DNA of 64,000 nt from Nocardia panacis (GTDB lineage Bacteria; Actinomycetota; Actinomycetes; Mycobacteriales; Mycobacteriaceae): assembly GCF_003598715.1 (NCBI RefSeq), contig NZ_QZFU01000014.1, forward strand, positions 124,001-188,000. The letters run 5' to 3'. Below, piece by piece: positions 48,448 through 57,907 of this stretch (within the stretch, counting starts at the first letter, position 1; each line of letters opens with the position of its first letter). The position numbers and the translations under genes are program-made. Under the pieces are notes generated by a model. The model saw only the letters and a list, made by a program, of their open reading frames with translations. It did not search any database and had not been told where the DNA came from.

Positions 48448-49035
48448 TCAGCCCTTGGTCGCCTCCGCCTTGGCCGCCGCCTTCTGCTGCTTCTTGAAAG
48501 CCCTTACCTCGAGCAAGGTTTCGCCGTCGACGATATCGGCGGCCGAACGTCGCGAATTCGGTTCGGAATACGCGCCCGCCGCCTGCTGCCACCCCTTCGG
48601 CGCGACACCCAACTGTTTGCCGAGCAACGCGAGCATGATTCGCGCCTTCTGGTCGCCGTAGCCGGGGAGATCCTTCAGCCGACGCAGCACTTCCTTGCCA
48701 TCCGGGTCCCCCTGAGTCCAGATATTCGCGGCCTCGCCGCCGTAATGCTCGATGACGTAGCGCGCCAGATCCTGCGCCCGCCGCGCCATCGACCGCCCAT
48801 AGCGGTGGATCGCGGGCGGCGTCGCCGCCAGCTCCTCGAATGCCGCCGGATCGGCCTCCGCGATCCGGTGGATATCGAATCCGCTCATCCGCTCCGCGAT
48901 CTTGCGCGGCCCCCGAAACGCGTGTTCGAGTGGGTACTGCTGATCCAGCATCATCCCCAGGAGCAGGGCGAACGAATCCTCCGACAGCAGTTTGTCCGCC
49001 TCCGGCTCCTGAGCCAGGCACAGCGTGGGACGCAT
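48448..49035 (-). CDS. HhH-GPD-type base excision DNA repair protein
   Basis: A 195-residue DNA glycosylase-like protein, starting MRPTLCLAQEPEADKLLSED after AGGAGG. The helix-hairpin-helix is LKDLPGYGDQKARIMLALL, whose GYGDQKA segment corresponds to the Gly/Pro-Asp HhH-GPD pattern. It lacks the iron-sulfur cysteines of endonuclease III. It removes damaged bases, with lesion unknown. A C-terminal basic tail (FKKQQKAAAKAEATKG) probably aids DNA binding. Confidence 0.85.
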   Translation of the reverse strand: MRPTLCLAQEPEADKLLSEDSFALLLGMMLDQQYPLEHAFRGPRKIAERMSGFDIHRIAEADPAAFEELAATPPAIHRYGRSMARRAQDLARYVIEHYGGEAANIWTQGDPDGKEVLRRLKDLPGYGDQKARIMLALLGKQLGVAPKGWQQAAGAYSEPNSRRSAADIVDGETLLEVRAFKKQQKAAAKAEATKG

Positions 49036-49179
49036 TGTCGAACCTCCTGTCGCGCCGAAAAAGGACGCTCCGATCATCCCATCCCGGGTATCGAACCCTC
49101 CATAGACAACCCTTTTCCCCAGTGACCCACTTCACAGACCGGCGGTGCGGACGGGGAACCCCGCGCGTAGGCTCACGCC

Positions 49180-49992
49180 ATGCCTCAGACGACATATGGG
49201 CTGCGCCCGGATCGCTTCGACAGCGCGGGCCAGGATCAACTGGTCGACGTGCGCGATCTCCAGGCGGCGCTGCCCGGCATCCGACGACTGCGGACCTGGG
49301 CTCACGAGGCCCTGGCGCTGCGGCCGGGCGAATCGGCCGTGGATATCGGATCCGGCACCGGATCGGAGGTCATCGCCTTCGCCGACGCCGTCGGCCCCAC
49401 CGGATCCGCGGTCGGCGTCGAACCCGACCCGAACCTGCTCGCCTCCGCCGAACGCCGCGCCACGCAACTGGATTCGACGGCTCGATTCCACACCGGCGAC
49501 GCCTACGGTCTGCCCTTCGGGCCGGAAAGCTTCGACGCCGCGCTGTGCGAGCGAGTCTTCCAGCATCTGACCGCCCCCGCCCGCGCCGCCAATGAGATCG
49601 CCAGGGTACTGCGCCCCGGCGGCCGCGCCGTGGTGGTCGACGTCGACTGGGGCACCGCCATCGTGCACCCCGGTGACCGGTCGGTGGTGCGCGAGGTGAT
49701 CGACACCTTGATCACGGCCACCACCAACCCGTTCTCCGGTCGGCGATTGCCCGGCCTGCTCACCGCCGCCGGGCTGGTCGTCGACGACATCGGCTCACAC
49801 GCCCTGGTCCAAAATCACGGCGCGGGCGCGGGCTCGCTCGTCACCCGGATCGCGGATCTGGCGGTGGCGCGCGGCGCGGTTTCCGCGACCCAGCGCGATC
49901 ACCTGCTCGCCGAACTGGCACGCGGGGCCGCGACCGGGGATATCCACCTGTCCGTCACGATGTTCGCCGTCCTGGCCCACAAACCGCACTGA
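49180..49992 (+). CDS. Class I SAM-dependent methyltransferase
   Basis: A 270-residue methyltransferase of the UbiE/COQ5-like type. SAM motif I is VDIGSGTGSEVIAFADAVG, and motif II/III includes GDAYGLPFGPESFDAALCERVFQHL. It methylates an unknown small molecule; the soluble sequence has no membrane segment. It stands alone and converges on the aminotransferase with a strong hairpin between. Confidence 0.85.
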   Translation: MPQTTYGLRPDRFDSAGQDQLVDVRDLQAALPGIRRLRTWAHEALALRPGESAVDIGSGTGSEVIAFADAVGPTGSAVGVEPDPNLLASAERRATQLDSTARFHTGDAYGLPFGPESFDAALCERVFQHLTAPARAANEIARVLRPGGRAVVVDVDWGTAIVHPGDRSVVREVIDTLITATTNPFSGRRLPGLLTAAGLVVDDIGSHALVQNHGAGAGSLVTRIADLAVARGAVSATQRDHLLAELARGAATGDIHLSVTMFAVLAHKPH

Positions 49993-49995
49993 GCC

Positions 49996-50025
49996 GAGTG
50001 CGCGGCCGACATCGGCCGCGCACTC
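49996..50025. terminator. Bidirectional hairpin terminator
   Basis: GAGTGCGCGGCCGA (49996-50009) pairs perfectly with TCGGCCGCGCACTC (50012-50025) around a two-base loop, followed by TCCTTATT. It separates the convergent methyltransferase and aminotransferase genes. Confidence 0.8.
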
Positions 50026-50031
50026 TCCTTA

Positions 50032-51348
<1,317 letters not shown>

Positions 51349-51458
51349 TCATGGGGTGTCCGGACCGAGGAGGACGGACCGGACCGGTTCCGGCCGGTGG
51401 CCGATGGACCGGTGCTCACGTTACCCGCCGATTGCTCCGAATTGGAGCCGATAAAAAA

Positions 51459-51546
51459 GGGGACCCAGCGCACCCGGCAGAGCCCGTTGACCCTTGCTGC
51501 CTTCCGGCCCTGGGGGAGTTCACAGGATGCGCGCCGCGCTGGATCC
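51459..51546 (-). ncRNA. ffs: Signal recognition particle RNA (4.5S type)
   Basis: The minus strand contains the conserved SRP apical hairpin GGCCGGAAGGCAGCAAGGGT, whose GGAA tetraloop and AGCA internal loop bind Ffh. Outer arms GGATCCAGCGC (5') and GCGCTGGGTCC (3') close the RNA with eleven pairs including one G-U. A TTTTTT tract (51453-51458, minus strand) provides termination. Ends are estimated from the stem. Confidence 0.9.
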
Positions 51547-51634
51547 GTCGGCAAGTGTAGCCGCTCCCGCCGCCCCACCCCGCCCCCACCCCCCATTTGG
51601 CGATCACCGGGGGTCAACCGCTATGCTGCTCCAC

Positions 51635-51719
51635 GGAGGATTCGCCTAGTGGCCTATGGCGCTCGCCTGGAACGCGGGTTGGGTTAACGCCCTCAGGGGT
51701 TCAAATCCCCTATCCTCCG
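51635..51719 (+). tRNA. tRNA-Ser(GGA)
   Basis: The acceptor arm GGAGGAT pairs with ATCCTCC (51712-51718), and G51719 is the discriminator. The anticodon arm CTCGC-CTGGAAC-GCGGG gives anticodon GGA (reading UCC/UCU). A long variable arm and the T-arm GGGGTTCAAATCCCC are present. CCA is not encoded. The 3' end forms the left attachment site of the island. Confidence 0.93.
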
Positions 51720-51721
51720 CC
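51699..51721 (+). repeat. Left attachment site (tRNA-Ser 3' end)
   Basis: The 23 bp from the T-arm through the end of tRNA-Ser plus two bases are repeated exactly at 59553-59575 in the same orientation. Identity to the tRNA 3' end is the usual core of tyrosine-recombinase integration. The tRNA stays intact after insertion. Confidence 0.88.
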
Positions 51722-51839
51722 GAGATGGACGCAGGTCACCGACAAGATTTCCAATCTTGCCGGTGCCTGGGTCCACATCTCCGGTCCACAAACCAGGAAT
51801 CTGAGGGGATTCGGTGCCGTGACCTAGAAGGGCACGCGC

Positions 51840-51941
51840 ATGGCCACTACCCCGCGCAATCGCACCCGCAAGGACGGCAGCACCTACAGGCAGGTGCACT
51901 ACCGCGACGGCCGCACCGTCGAGAGTTTCGACGACCGGCGT
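51840..51941 (+). pseudogene. Integrase N-terminal fragment
   Basis: The reading frame starts MATTPRNRTRKDGSTYRQVHY and continues RDGRTVESFDDR, the AP2-like arm-binding start of phage/ICE tyrosine recombinases. After about 34 codons it loses similarity, and the catalytic domain is missing. A second fragment of the same kind occurs after the right att site. Confidence 0.7.
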
Positions 51942-51945
51942 CAGC

Positions 51946-52056
51946 GTGGTATCGGGCGACACACTGGGCATGTGGGCCAACGGCGGGACCTACGCCGCCT
52001 ACATCGTCTTCTCCAGCGGCACATCGAACACCTATGGCCAGGTCAACGGCGTCTGA
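51946..52056 (+). pseudogene. C-terminal fragment of another (possibly phage structural) protein
   Basis: In a different frame from the integrase piece, the sequence reads VVSGDTLGMWANGGTYAAYI, then VFSSGTSNTYGQVNGV, and stops at TGA 52054-52056. The glycine/serine/tyrosine-rich style suits a phage tail or capsid-like C-terminus. No start precedes it, so a deletion probably fused it to the integrase fragment. The family is not certain. Confidence 0.4.
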
Positions 52057-52072
52057 CCGGCCAGGGAGAAAA

Positions 52073-52107
52073 CAACTCGCCCGAGCCTTATCGGCTGCGG
52101 CGAGTTG
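52073..52107 (+). terminator. Hairpin terminator-like structure
   Basis: CAACTCGCC (52073-52081) pairs with GGCGAGTTG (52099-52107), with an inner AGCC/GGCT helix after two mismatches. It follows the stop of the fragment at 52056 and lies 41 bp from the end of the minus-strand secreted protein gene. No T tract is present. Confidence 0.6.
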
Positions 52108-52148
52108 CTCGTGCTCGAGCAAGATGGACTAAACAGGCCGACCGTGAA

Positions 52149-52397
52149 CTACCCGAAGCTGCCGGTCGACGGTAGGCCACTCTGTCCGCTCCGGTGGTAG
52201 TCGACCTGGTAGCTGTCGCCCTGAAGTTGGAAACGATAGGCGGTGTAGCCGGCCTTCTGATAGGCGCGCGCAGTGTCCTGGCACGCCTGGTAACCGACAA
52301 TGATGCCGGTGCGATCCGCTGCCGCGTTGCCCGCCGCGGCACCGATCCCGATTCCGCCCAAAACAATCAACAATCCGACTCGCGCAATGCGATTCAT
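52149..52397 (-). CDS. Small secreted hypothetical protein
   Basis: An 82-residue protein starting MNRIARVGLLIVLGGIGIGAAAG, a Sec signal cleaved near AAADRTG. The mature part of about 50 residues has one cysteine (YQACQDTARAYQK) and is Tyr/Gln/Ser-rich. No family is recognised. The ATG at 52397 begins the signal; codons before it are unlikely. The gap to 52690 holds no recognised gene. Confidence 0.5.
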   Translation of the reverse strand: MNRIARVGLLIVLGGIGIGAAAGNAAADRTGIIVGYQACQDTARAYQKAGYTAYRFQLQGDSYQVDYHRSGQSGLPSTGSFG

Positions 52398-52690
52398 CCC
52401 GTAACCCTCATCTTCAATGCGTTCAGGCCATTCGGGGAGATGCCGCGAATGGGCCACGACAACCCCGGATCCTGCTGGGGTGCCATAAGCGCTGTGATCA
52501 CGAAACCCCCTGCTGTAAAGATATATTCGCGGCAGCCTACCTGTGAAGTGAAGGGCATGTGCACCCTTCGCTGTACCGGCGATAAGGTGGCCGCGTCGCA
52601 GCCTCCGAGGCGGACAGGCGGGTCACGGTGCCGCTAGGCACCTTCAGGCCGCTCGCTCCGGGACCCTGGACGTCCAACCGACCATCCTGC

Positions 52691-53617
52691 CTATCGGGTT
52701 TCAGGGAGATTGTCGTACGTGCGCTGGATACCGGCGTCGATATCAACGGTTGGAGCCCAGCCGAGTTCGTCGCGAGCGCGGGTGGAATCGAGTGCGCCGT
52801 GGCGCCATTCGCCGTCGCGGGGCGGTGCATAGCGGGGGGTGATGGACTTTGCTGCGGCAGTGTTGACGGCGTCGAGGAGTTGGCGCACGGAGGTCCCGGT
52901 GCCGCTGCCCACATTGAATGTGTCGTGGTGGCCGGTGTAGCCGGCGGCGGCGGTGAATGCGTTGACGATGTCGGAGATGTAGACGTAGTCGCGGGTTTGG
53001 TGGCCGTCGCCGTAGATGGTGGGGGTTTCGTCGCGGGCGATGAGGCCGCAGAAGATCGCGACCACACCGGCTTCGCCGTGGGGGTCTTGGCGGGGGCCGT
53101 ACACGTTGCCCAACCGGAGCGCGATATGTCGGGTGCCGTGGAGGCGGTTGTGCAGCGAAAGGTATTGCTCGGCGCAGTATTTGGACACTCCGTAGGGTGC
53201 TTGTGTTCGGGGGAGGACGGTTTCGGGGGTGGGCATGGGGACGTCGTCGCCGTACATGGCTCCGCCGGTGGAGGCCATGACGATGCGGGCTCCGACGCGG
53301 TGGGCGGCTTGCGCGAGGTGGAGGGTGCCGAGGATGTTGGTGTCGGCGTCGTTTCGCGGGTTGGTGACGGAATGGCGGACGCTGATCTGCGCGGCCAGGT
53401 GCAGGATGAGTTCGGGTTTCTCGGCCGCGACGACTTCGGCGACGTCAACGGCGTCGCGGATGTCGATGGTGTGCAGGGCGACGGTGGTGGGGACGCGGGT
53501 CTTGTCGCCGCTGCAGAGGTTGTCGATCACAGCGACCTGGTGGCCGGTCGTGAGGTAGTGGTCGAGCAGGTGCGAGCCGATGAATCCGGCGCCGCCGGTG
53601 ATGAGGATTCGGGTCAT
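52691..53617 (-). CDS. NAD-dependent sugar-nucleotide epimerase/dehydratase (SDR)
   Basis: A 308-residue extended SDR. NAD site is ITGGAGFIGSHLLDHYL; the catalytic Tyr/Lys are in PYGVSKYCAEQ, with Ser/Thr in MASTGGAMYG. It resembles UDP-glucose 4-epimerases. The start overlaps the stop of the SUMF-like gene by four bases, so it is translationally coupled. It is the last gene of the island's sugar operon. Epimerisation of the decarboxylated or oxidised sugar made upstream is the likeliest role; the exact substrate is unknown. Confidence 0.88.
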   Translation of the reverse strand: MTRILITGGAGFIGSHLLDHYLTTGHQVAVIDNLCSGDKTRVPTTVALHTIDIRDAVDVAEVVAAEKPELILHLAAQISVRHSVTNPRNDADTNILGTLHLAQAAHRVGARIVMASTGGAMYGDDVPMPTPETVLPRTQAPYGVSKYCAEQYLSLHNRLHGTRHIALRLGNVYGPRQDPHGEAGVVAIFCGLIARDETPTIYGDGHQTRDYVYISDIVNAFTAAAGYTGHHDTFNVGSGTGTSVRQLLDAVNTAAAKSITPRYAPPRDGEWRHGALDSTRARDELGWAPTVDIDAGIQRTYDNLPETR

Positions 53618-54522
53618 AGAGTGTGCTCCTTCGTGGTTGGTGGTGTGAGTGCTTTCGTGGAATAGTTTGCGGCGCAGCGGAATCCGACATCGAACGAGGT
53701 GTAGTCGGGTAGGGCGGCGATGCGTTCGGTGGTGCGGGTCTGGTAGCGCAGGTGTTTCCAGGAGCCGCCGCGGATCACGCGGTAGCCGTGTCGCATGGCG
53801 GCGGTCAGCGCGGGGTCGTAGCGGCGGTGCGGGTCGTAGGGATGGTAGGTGGTGGCGGTCCATTCGGCGACGTTGCCGGCCATGTCAGCGATCTGGAATG
53901 GCGAGTCCCCTCCGGGTGAGTACGCGCCGACGTCGGTCGTGGCCGGAGCCGCACCCGATTCGTCGTAGCGGGTTCGCCACCAGTCTCGCCATTCACGCAG
54001 GTCGTGCAACGGTCCGGCCCAGAACTCGGCCGTGTTGGCCAGATCCCGATCCCAGTACGGTCCCCAAGGCCACGCCGTCCACACCGGTCCGTGAGCGGCA
54101 TACTCCCACTCCGCTTCGGTGGGTAGCCGTTTGCCCGCCCAGCATGCGTAGACTTCGGCATCGCCCGAATCGACGTGCACCACGGGATGATTCGGTCGGT
54201 CGGCCACCGCGTCCAGACCCGAAACCGGGGTGTGCCAGCAGGCCCCGGCCAGCGCGACCCAATAGTCGGCCCCGTAGACCAGACTCTCCCCGCGTCGTTC
54301 GGCGGTGGTGCGGTAGCCGGTGGCGACCACGAAAGCCGCGTATTCGGCGTTGGTGACCGGGGTCCGGTCGAGCCGGAACGCGGACACGGTGTGTGTTCGT
54401 GCCGGTGCCTCGTCTGCGAACCAGGCACGCCCGTACGGTTGAGCGCGCGCGAGGTCGTCGAGGTGGGGTTCGGGTGCGCCGATGACGACCGTGCCGCCGG
54501 GGATGCGGATCGACTCGCCCAT
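53614..54522 (-). CDS. SUMF1/FGE-fold protein lacking the FGE cysteines
   Basis: A 302-residue protein whose features match the formylglycine-generating-enzyme/SUMF fold. These include PVTNAEYAAFVVATGYRTTAERRG, KRLPTEAEWEYAAHGP, DMAGNVAEWTATTYHP and the C-terminal RVIRGGSWKHLRYQTRTTER/VGFRCA. FGE needs two cysteines after GGSW for copper-dependent oxidation; here that segment has none. The iron-binding HX3HXE of ergothioneine EgtB is also absent. It may be a binding or scaffold version. ATG at 54522 follows the MoaD-like stop by two bases. Confidence 0.85.
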   Translation of the reverse strand: MGESIRIPGGTVVIGAPEPHLDDLARAQPYGRAWFADEAPARTHTVSAFRLDRTPVTNAEYAAFVVATGYRTTAERRGESLVYGADYWVALAGACWHTPVSGLDAVADRPNHPVVHVDSGDAEVYACWAGKRLPTEAEWEYAAHGPVWTAWPWGPYWDRDLANTAEFWAGPLHDLREWRDWWRTRYDESGAAPATTDVGAYSPGGDSPFQIADMAGNVAEWTATTYHPYDPHRRYDPALTAAMRHGYRVIRGGSWKHLRYQTRTTERIAALPDYTSFDVGFRCAANYSTKALTPPTTKEHTL

Positions 54523-54524
54523 CG

Positions 54525-54803
54525 TCAGCCGCCCATCAGCGCGGGGATGAATGCCAGTTCGGTGTCCGCCTCCTCGAGGATCGGGGTGTTCAGGCCGTCG
54601 ATGTCGTGGACGTCGATGTCGTTGGCGCACACCAGTGTCCACGACGCGAGAGCCCCGGAAGGGGTCAGGATACGTTCCCGCAGCATCGGGTACCGGGCGG
54701 CGAACCACGACAGGGCCGCGCCGACCGTGTCGGCGTCGCATTCGAGGTCGGACAGCTCGGCCAAGGACTTCCAGCTCGGCGGGACGACGAAACGCACGGT
54801 CAC
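54525..54803 (-). CDS. MoaD/ThiS-family ubiquitin-like protein ending in Gly-Gly
   Basis: A 92-residue beta-grasp protein. The C-terminus is DTELAFIPALMGG, typical of sulfur carriers (MoaD, ThiS, CysO) whose terminal glycine is adenylated and thiocarboxylated. It starts at GTG 54803, overlapping the end of the upstream epimerase frame, and is followed after two bases by the SUMF-like gene. No E1-like activating enzyme (MoeB/ThiF) is on the island, so activation would use a chromosomal one. A sulfur-donor role in sugar modification is inference. Confidence 0.85.
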   Translation of the reverse strand: MTVRFVVPPSWKSLAELSDLECDADTVGAALSWFAARYPMLRERILTPSGALASWTLVCANDIDVHDIDGLNTPILEEADTELAFIPALMGG

Positions 54804-55761
54804 GACACGGCCTCCCGGTCGGCGGTGATGGGGGCCGCATCCATTCCAGGGTCGTGGTGATCCCTTCCCGCAGGGGTGTGCTCGCCTGCCAGCCGAGGAC
54901 GTTGTGGGCGCGGGCGGTGTCCGGGCGGCGGCGGCCAACCTCACCGGCGCGGCCCGCGCCGACCTCCACATGCCCGGTCCCGGCAAGGTCCACGACCAGG
55001 CGGGCGAGGTCGGCGATCGTGACCTCGTCACTGCTGCCGAGGTTGATCGGACCGAACGTGGCGCTCTCGAGCAGCAGGGTCAGGACGGCGTCGGCGAAAT
55101 CGTCGATGTAGCACAGGGATCGGGTCTGGGTGCCGCCTTCGATGCGGAGGGTTTCCCCGCGCAGCGCCGCCGCGCAGAACGACGCGACCACCCGCCCGTC
55201 GTCCGGGCGCATGCCGGGACCGTAGACATTGAACGGCCGCATCACCCCGACATTCACGCCGCGCCGGTGTGCCGCCGCCGCGATCGCCTCCGTAGCGCGT
55301 TTGCCCTCGGTGTAGGCCGAGAACGGGCCGACCGGATCGCAGTTGCCTCGGTAGTCCTCATGCTGCGGATGCACTTGCGGATCCCCGTACACCTCCGATG
55401 ACGAGGCGACCACCGCCCGCGCTCCGGCCCGAGCGGCCAACTCGAGCGCGTTGATGGTGCCCAGCGTCGCGGCCCGCATCGTCTCTATCGGCATCGCCGC
55501 GTTCGCTTTCGGGCTGGCCGGACACGCCAGATGCAGTACGTGCGTGACCGCGGTCAGATCCGCCCAGGCGACCGAGCCGGCCACGTCGGCCTGCCGGAAA
55601 ACGAAGCCGCGGTCACGGGTGAGGGAATTCAGATTGGACAGCGAGCCCGTCGACAGATTGTCTATCCCGGTGACCCGCGCGCCCCGCGTGAGCAACGCCC
55701 GACACATGTGGGATCCGATGAATCCGGCCGCGCCGGTGATGAGGACATGATCGTCGCTCAT
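54800..55761 (-). CDS. UDP-glucuronate decarboxylase-like SDR, with an apparent frameshift near its 3' end
   Basis: An extended SDR starting MSDDHVLITGAAGFIGSHMCR after GAAGGAG. SSSEVYGDPQVHPQHEDYRGN, YTEGKRATEA and YGPGMRPDDGRVVASF match UDP-xylose synthase-type decarboxylases. It should act on the uronic acid made by the upstream dehydrogenase. In frame, the gene ends at LEWM and then runs without a stop through the MoaD-like gene and into the SUMF gene (to 53614). A different frame gives DAAPITADREAVS and a stop at 54800, so a 4-bp loss at a GGAT repeat near 54840 is likely; alternatively the fused ORF is real. Confidence 0.72.
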
Positions 55762-55802
55762 GACACACTCCTTCGGTTTCGATTGTTGAATTCTGTTGAT
55801 AG

Positions 55803-57089
55803 TCAAAGACATTCGATGTTGGGAGCGCGGTCGAGGACTCCGCACGCGTCGAACACGTGAACCGCCTGGCCGAGGAGGCTGTAGTCGATCCCCGAGTGGG
55901 CGACCAGGACCGCCACCAGCGACGCGGACGCGACCATCTCGGCGGTCAGAACCGGCACGATGTCGGGGTCGTCGGGCAGCAGTGGATCGACCACCGCCAC
56001 CTCGACGCCGATCCGGCGCAGCGCGGCAACGACTTTCAGTGCCGCTGATTCCCGCGTGTCGGGGACATCGCGTTTGTAGGTCGCGCCCAACACCACCACC
56101 CGCGCCCGATCGTGCTCGAGACGCGCCAAGATGGTGAGGATCCGCTGCGCGATGCGGGTCGGGGTGGCGTCGTTGATCTGCAACGCCGTCTCCACGAGCA
56201 GCGCCGGAGTGCCCGACGCCTCGCGCGCCGCCCACGCGAGATAGCGGGTGTCCACCGGCAGGCAGTGCCCGCCCGCGCCGACACCGGGCCGAAACGGCAT
56301 GAACCCATAGGGTTTCGTCGCTGCGAGTTGCAGCGCGTCACCGATACCGACACCCCATGCGGGCGCTAGCCCTGCCAGCTCGTCGACCAGTGCCACGTTC
56401 ACCAAGCGGAAGGTGTTCTCGATGAGCTTCGCCAGCTCGGCGGTGCGGATATTCGGGGCGGGAATCACGGTCTCGACCAAACTTGCGACGAAATCCTTTG
56501 TCGCGTCGAGCGAATCCGAGTCGATCCCGGCGACGATCCGGGGCACCGACATCCACTGCCGCAACGCCGATCCCGCGCCGGGGTCGATCCGTTCCGGGGC
56601 GTACCCGACCCGGAAGTCCCGCCCCACCTTCAATCCCGATTTCTCCAGGATCGGCACCAGCAGGTCTTCGGTCGTCCCCGGATACGTCGTCGAAGCGACG
56701 ATGACCAGCGATCCCCGCCGGACATGCCGTGCCACCGTTGCACAGGCGCGCTCGAGAAGGCGCGGGTCCGGGCGGTCGGCGTCGACCGGGGTCGGGACCG
56801 CGATCACCGCGACATCGAATTCGGTCGGCGCCACCGGATCGCAACTGGCGGTGAACCGGCCCGAATCGAGCCCCGACCGCACCAGTGCAGCAGGCACATC
56901 CGGGATATAGGACTCGCCGCGACACAGCATTTCCACGCGGGTCCGGTCGAGGTCGAACCCGGTCACATGGTGACCGGCGACCACCGCGAGCATCGCCGTG
57001 GGCAGCCCGACATAGCCACATCCGACCACCACCACCCGCCTCGGGACCAGCACGGCCTCCATCGTCGAATTCGGTTCGCTGTCAATCAT
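55803..57089 (-). CDS. Nucleotide-sugar dehydrogenase (WecC-like)
   Basis: A 428-residue enzyme. The NAD-binding start is VVVVGCGYVGLPTAMLAVVAG. The catalytic Cys is in GVGAGGHCLPVDTRYLAW, the form seen in UDP-N-acetylhexosamine dehydrogenases (UDP-ManNAc/GlcNAc). It oxidises C6 of the sugar twice to a uronic acid, using NAD+. It is upstream of the decarboxylase-like SDR, so a UDP-HexNAc-uronate to aminopentose route is plausible. The start at 57089 is ATG; codon 10 (ATG) is an alternative. Confidence 0.88.
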   Translation of the reverse strand: MIDSEPNSTMEAVLVPRRVVVVGCGYVGLPTAMLAVVAGHHVTGFDLDRTRVEMLCRGESYIPDVPAALVRSGLDSGRFTASCDPVAPTEFDVAVIAVPTPVDADRPDPRLLERACATVARHVRRGSLVIVASTTYPGTTEDLLVPILEKSGLKVGRDFRVGYAPERIDPGAGSALRQWMSVPRIVAGIDSDSLDATKDFVASLVETVIPAPNIRTAELAKLIENTFRLVNVALVDELAGLAPAWGVGIGDALQLAATKPYGFMPFRPGVGAGGHCLPVDTRYLAWAAREASGTPALLVETALQINDATPTRIAQRILTILARLEHDRARVVVLGATYKRDVPDTRESAALKVVAALRRIGVEVAVVDPLLPDDPDIVPVLTAEMVASASLVAVLVAHSGIDYSLLGQAVHVFDACGVLDRAPNIECL

Positions 57090-57134
57090 TTCCGTACTCT
57101 CCTGAAATCCGATTGCCGATGTCCGAGTGGGCGT

Positions 57135-57535
57135 TCAGACGCCCAGTCCCGGCCGCAGACGCACCACCCACCGAAGACAGCCGAACGCCTCCGCGCCGCG
57201 ACATCCCGACTGCGCTCCCCGCAGCACAGCCAGTGCCCGCAGCGCCTCCGGTGACCGGGTGTGCGGATGCTCCCGGCATTGACTGGCGTGACGACTCATC
57301 GCCGCGACCTTGCCCTCGACATCGACATCGGACAGTTCGACGAACACAGTGCGGGACGAAACCTGGAGCGCCGCCCACGAATCGGCGACCTCCTCATAGG
57401 TCAACACCACATCCGGCTGCCACCGCGAACCAGGCGGGCCGGGCCGCAACGCCGTCAACAACGCCCGCGCGACCGCCGCGTGGTCTTGGTTGTAGCTGGT
57501 GATCTCAGGGCCGATCACCACCGTCGGCTCCACCT
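57135..57535 (-). pseudogene. PIG-L deacetylase, C-terminal fragment
   Basis: The frame contains NQDHAAVARALLTALRP, DVVLTYEEVADSW, VAAMSRHASQCREH and ALRALAVLRGAQSG, the second half of PIG-L/LmbE-type N-acetyl-sugar deacetylases such as MshB. The N-terminal catalytic AHPDD motif is missing. The 5' end abuts an opposite-strand XRE fragment at about 57530. It would have been the first gene of the minus-strand operon, acting on an N-acetylated sugar. Confidence 0.72.
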
Positions 57536-57900
57536 TCGACCTCGCGGAGCTCTCCGGCACGATCGGCGGCCGAGTACTGGACATGGCACGTCACGATCGA
57601 TCACTGGCACCGGAGGCCGCCACCGAGATCGACCGTGCCATCGCACTACGCCAGCCGTACCGTCGCCGCAGTTCCGCGCTGGACAAGCTCGGCATTGTCG
57701 AGGCCCGCCTGATCGAGGGCGAACTCGACGAAGCTGCCCGCCTCGGACATCTGGCCATCGATTCAGTGGAAGCGACCGCATCGGACCGCGTCCGCAAAAA
57801 GCTGCTCACCGTCTACCAACGGACCGAGAAGGCCGCGAATATCGGCGTTGTCACTGACCTCAGGGACCGGATGCGACCTCTGCTCGCGACAGCGGTATAG
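57518..57900 (+). pseudogene. C-terminal fragment of an XRE-TPR regulator
   Basis: Starting near STFDLAELSGTIGGRVLDMAR and continuing ALDKLGIVEARLIEGELDEAARLGHLAIDSV, the sequence matches the tetratricopeptide-like C-terminus of actinobacterial XRE regulators of unknown ligand. The N-terminal helix-turn-helix is lost at the same junction where the PIG-L gene is truncated. No good start is visible, so it is probably not expressed. Confidence 0.65.
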
Positions 57901-57907
57901 AGACACC

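Noticed and set aside
53618..53863. 82-codon extension of the last epimerase
   Set aside because: It reads Arg/His/Pro-rich antisense-like sequence inside the SUMF gene. The Rossmann motif begins right after the ATG at 53617.
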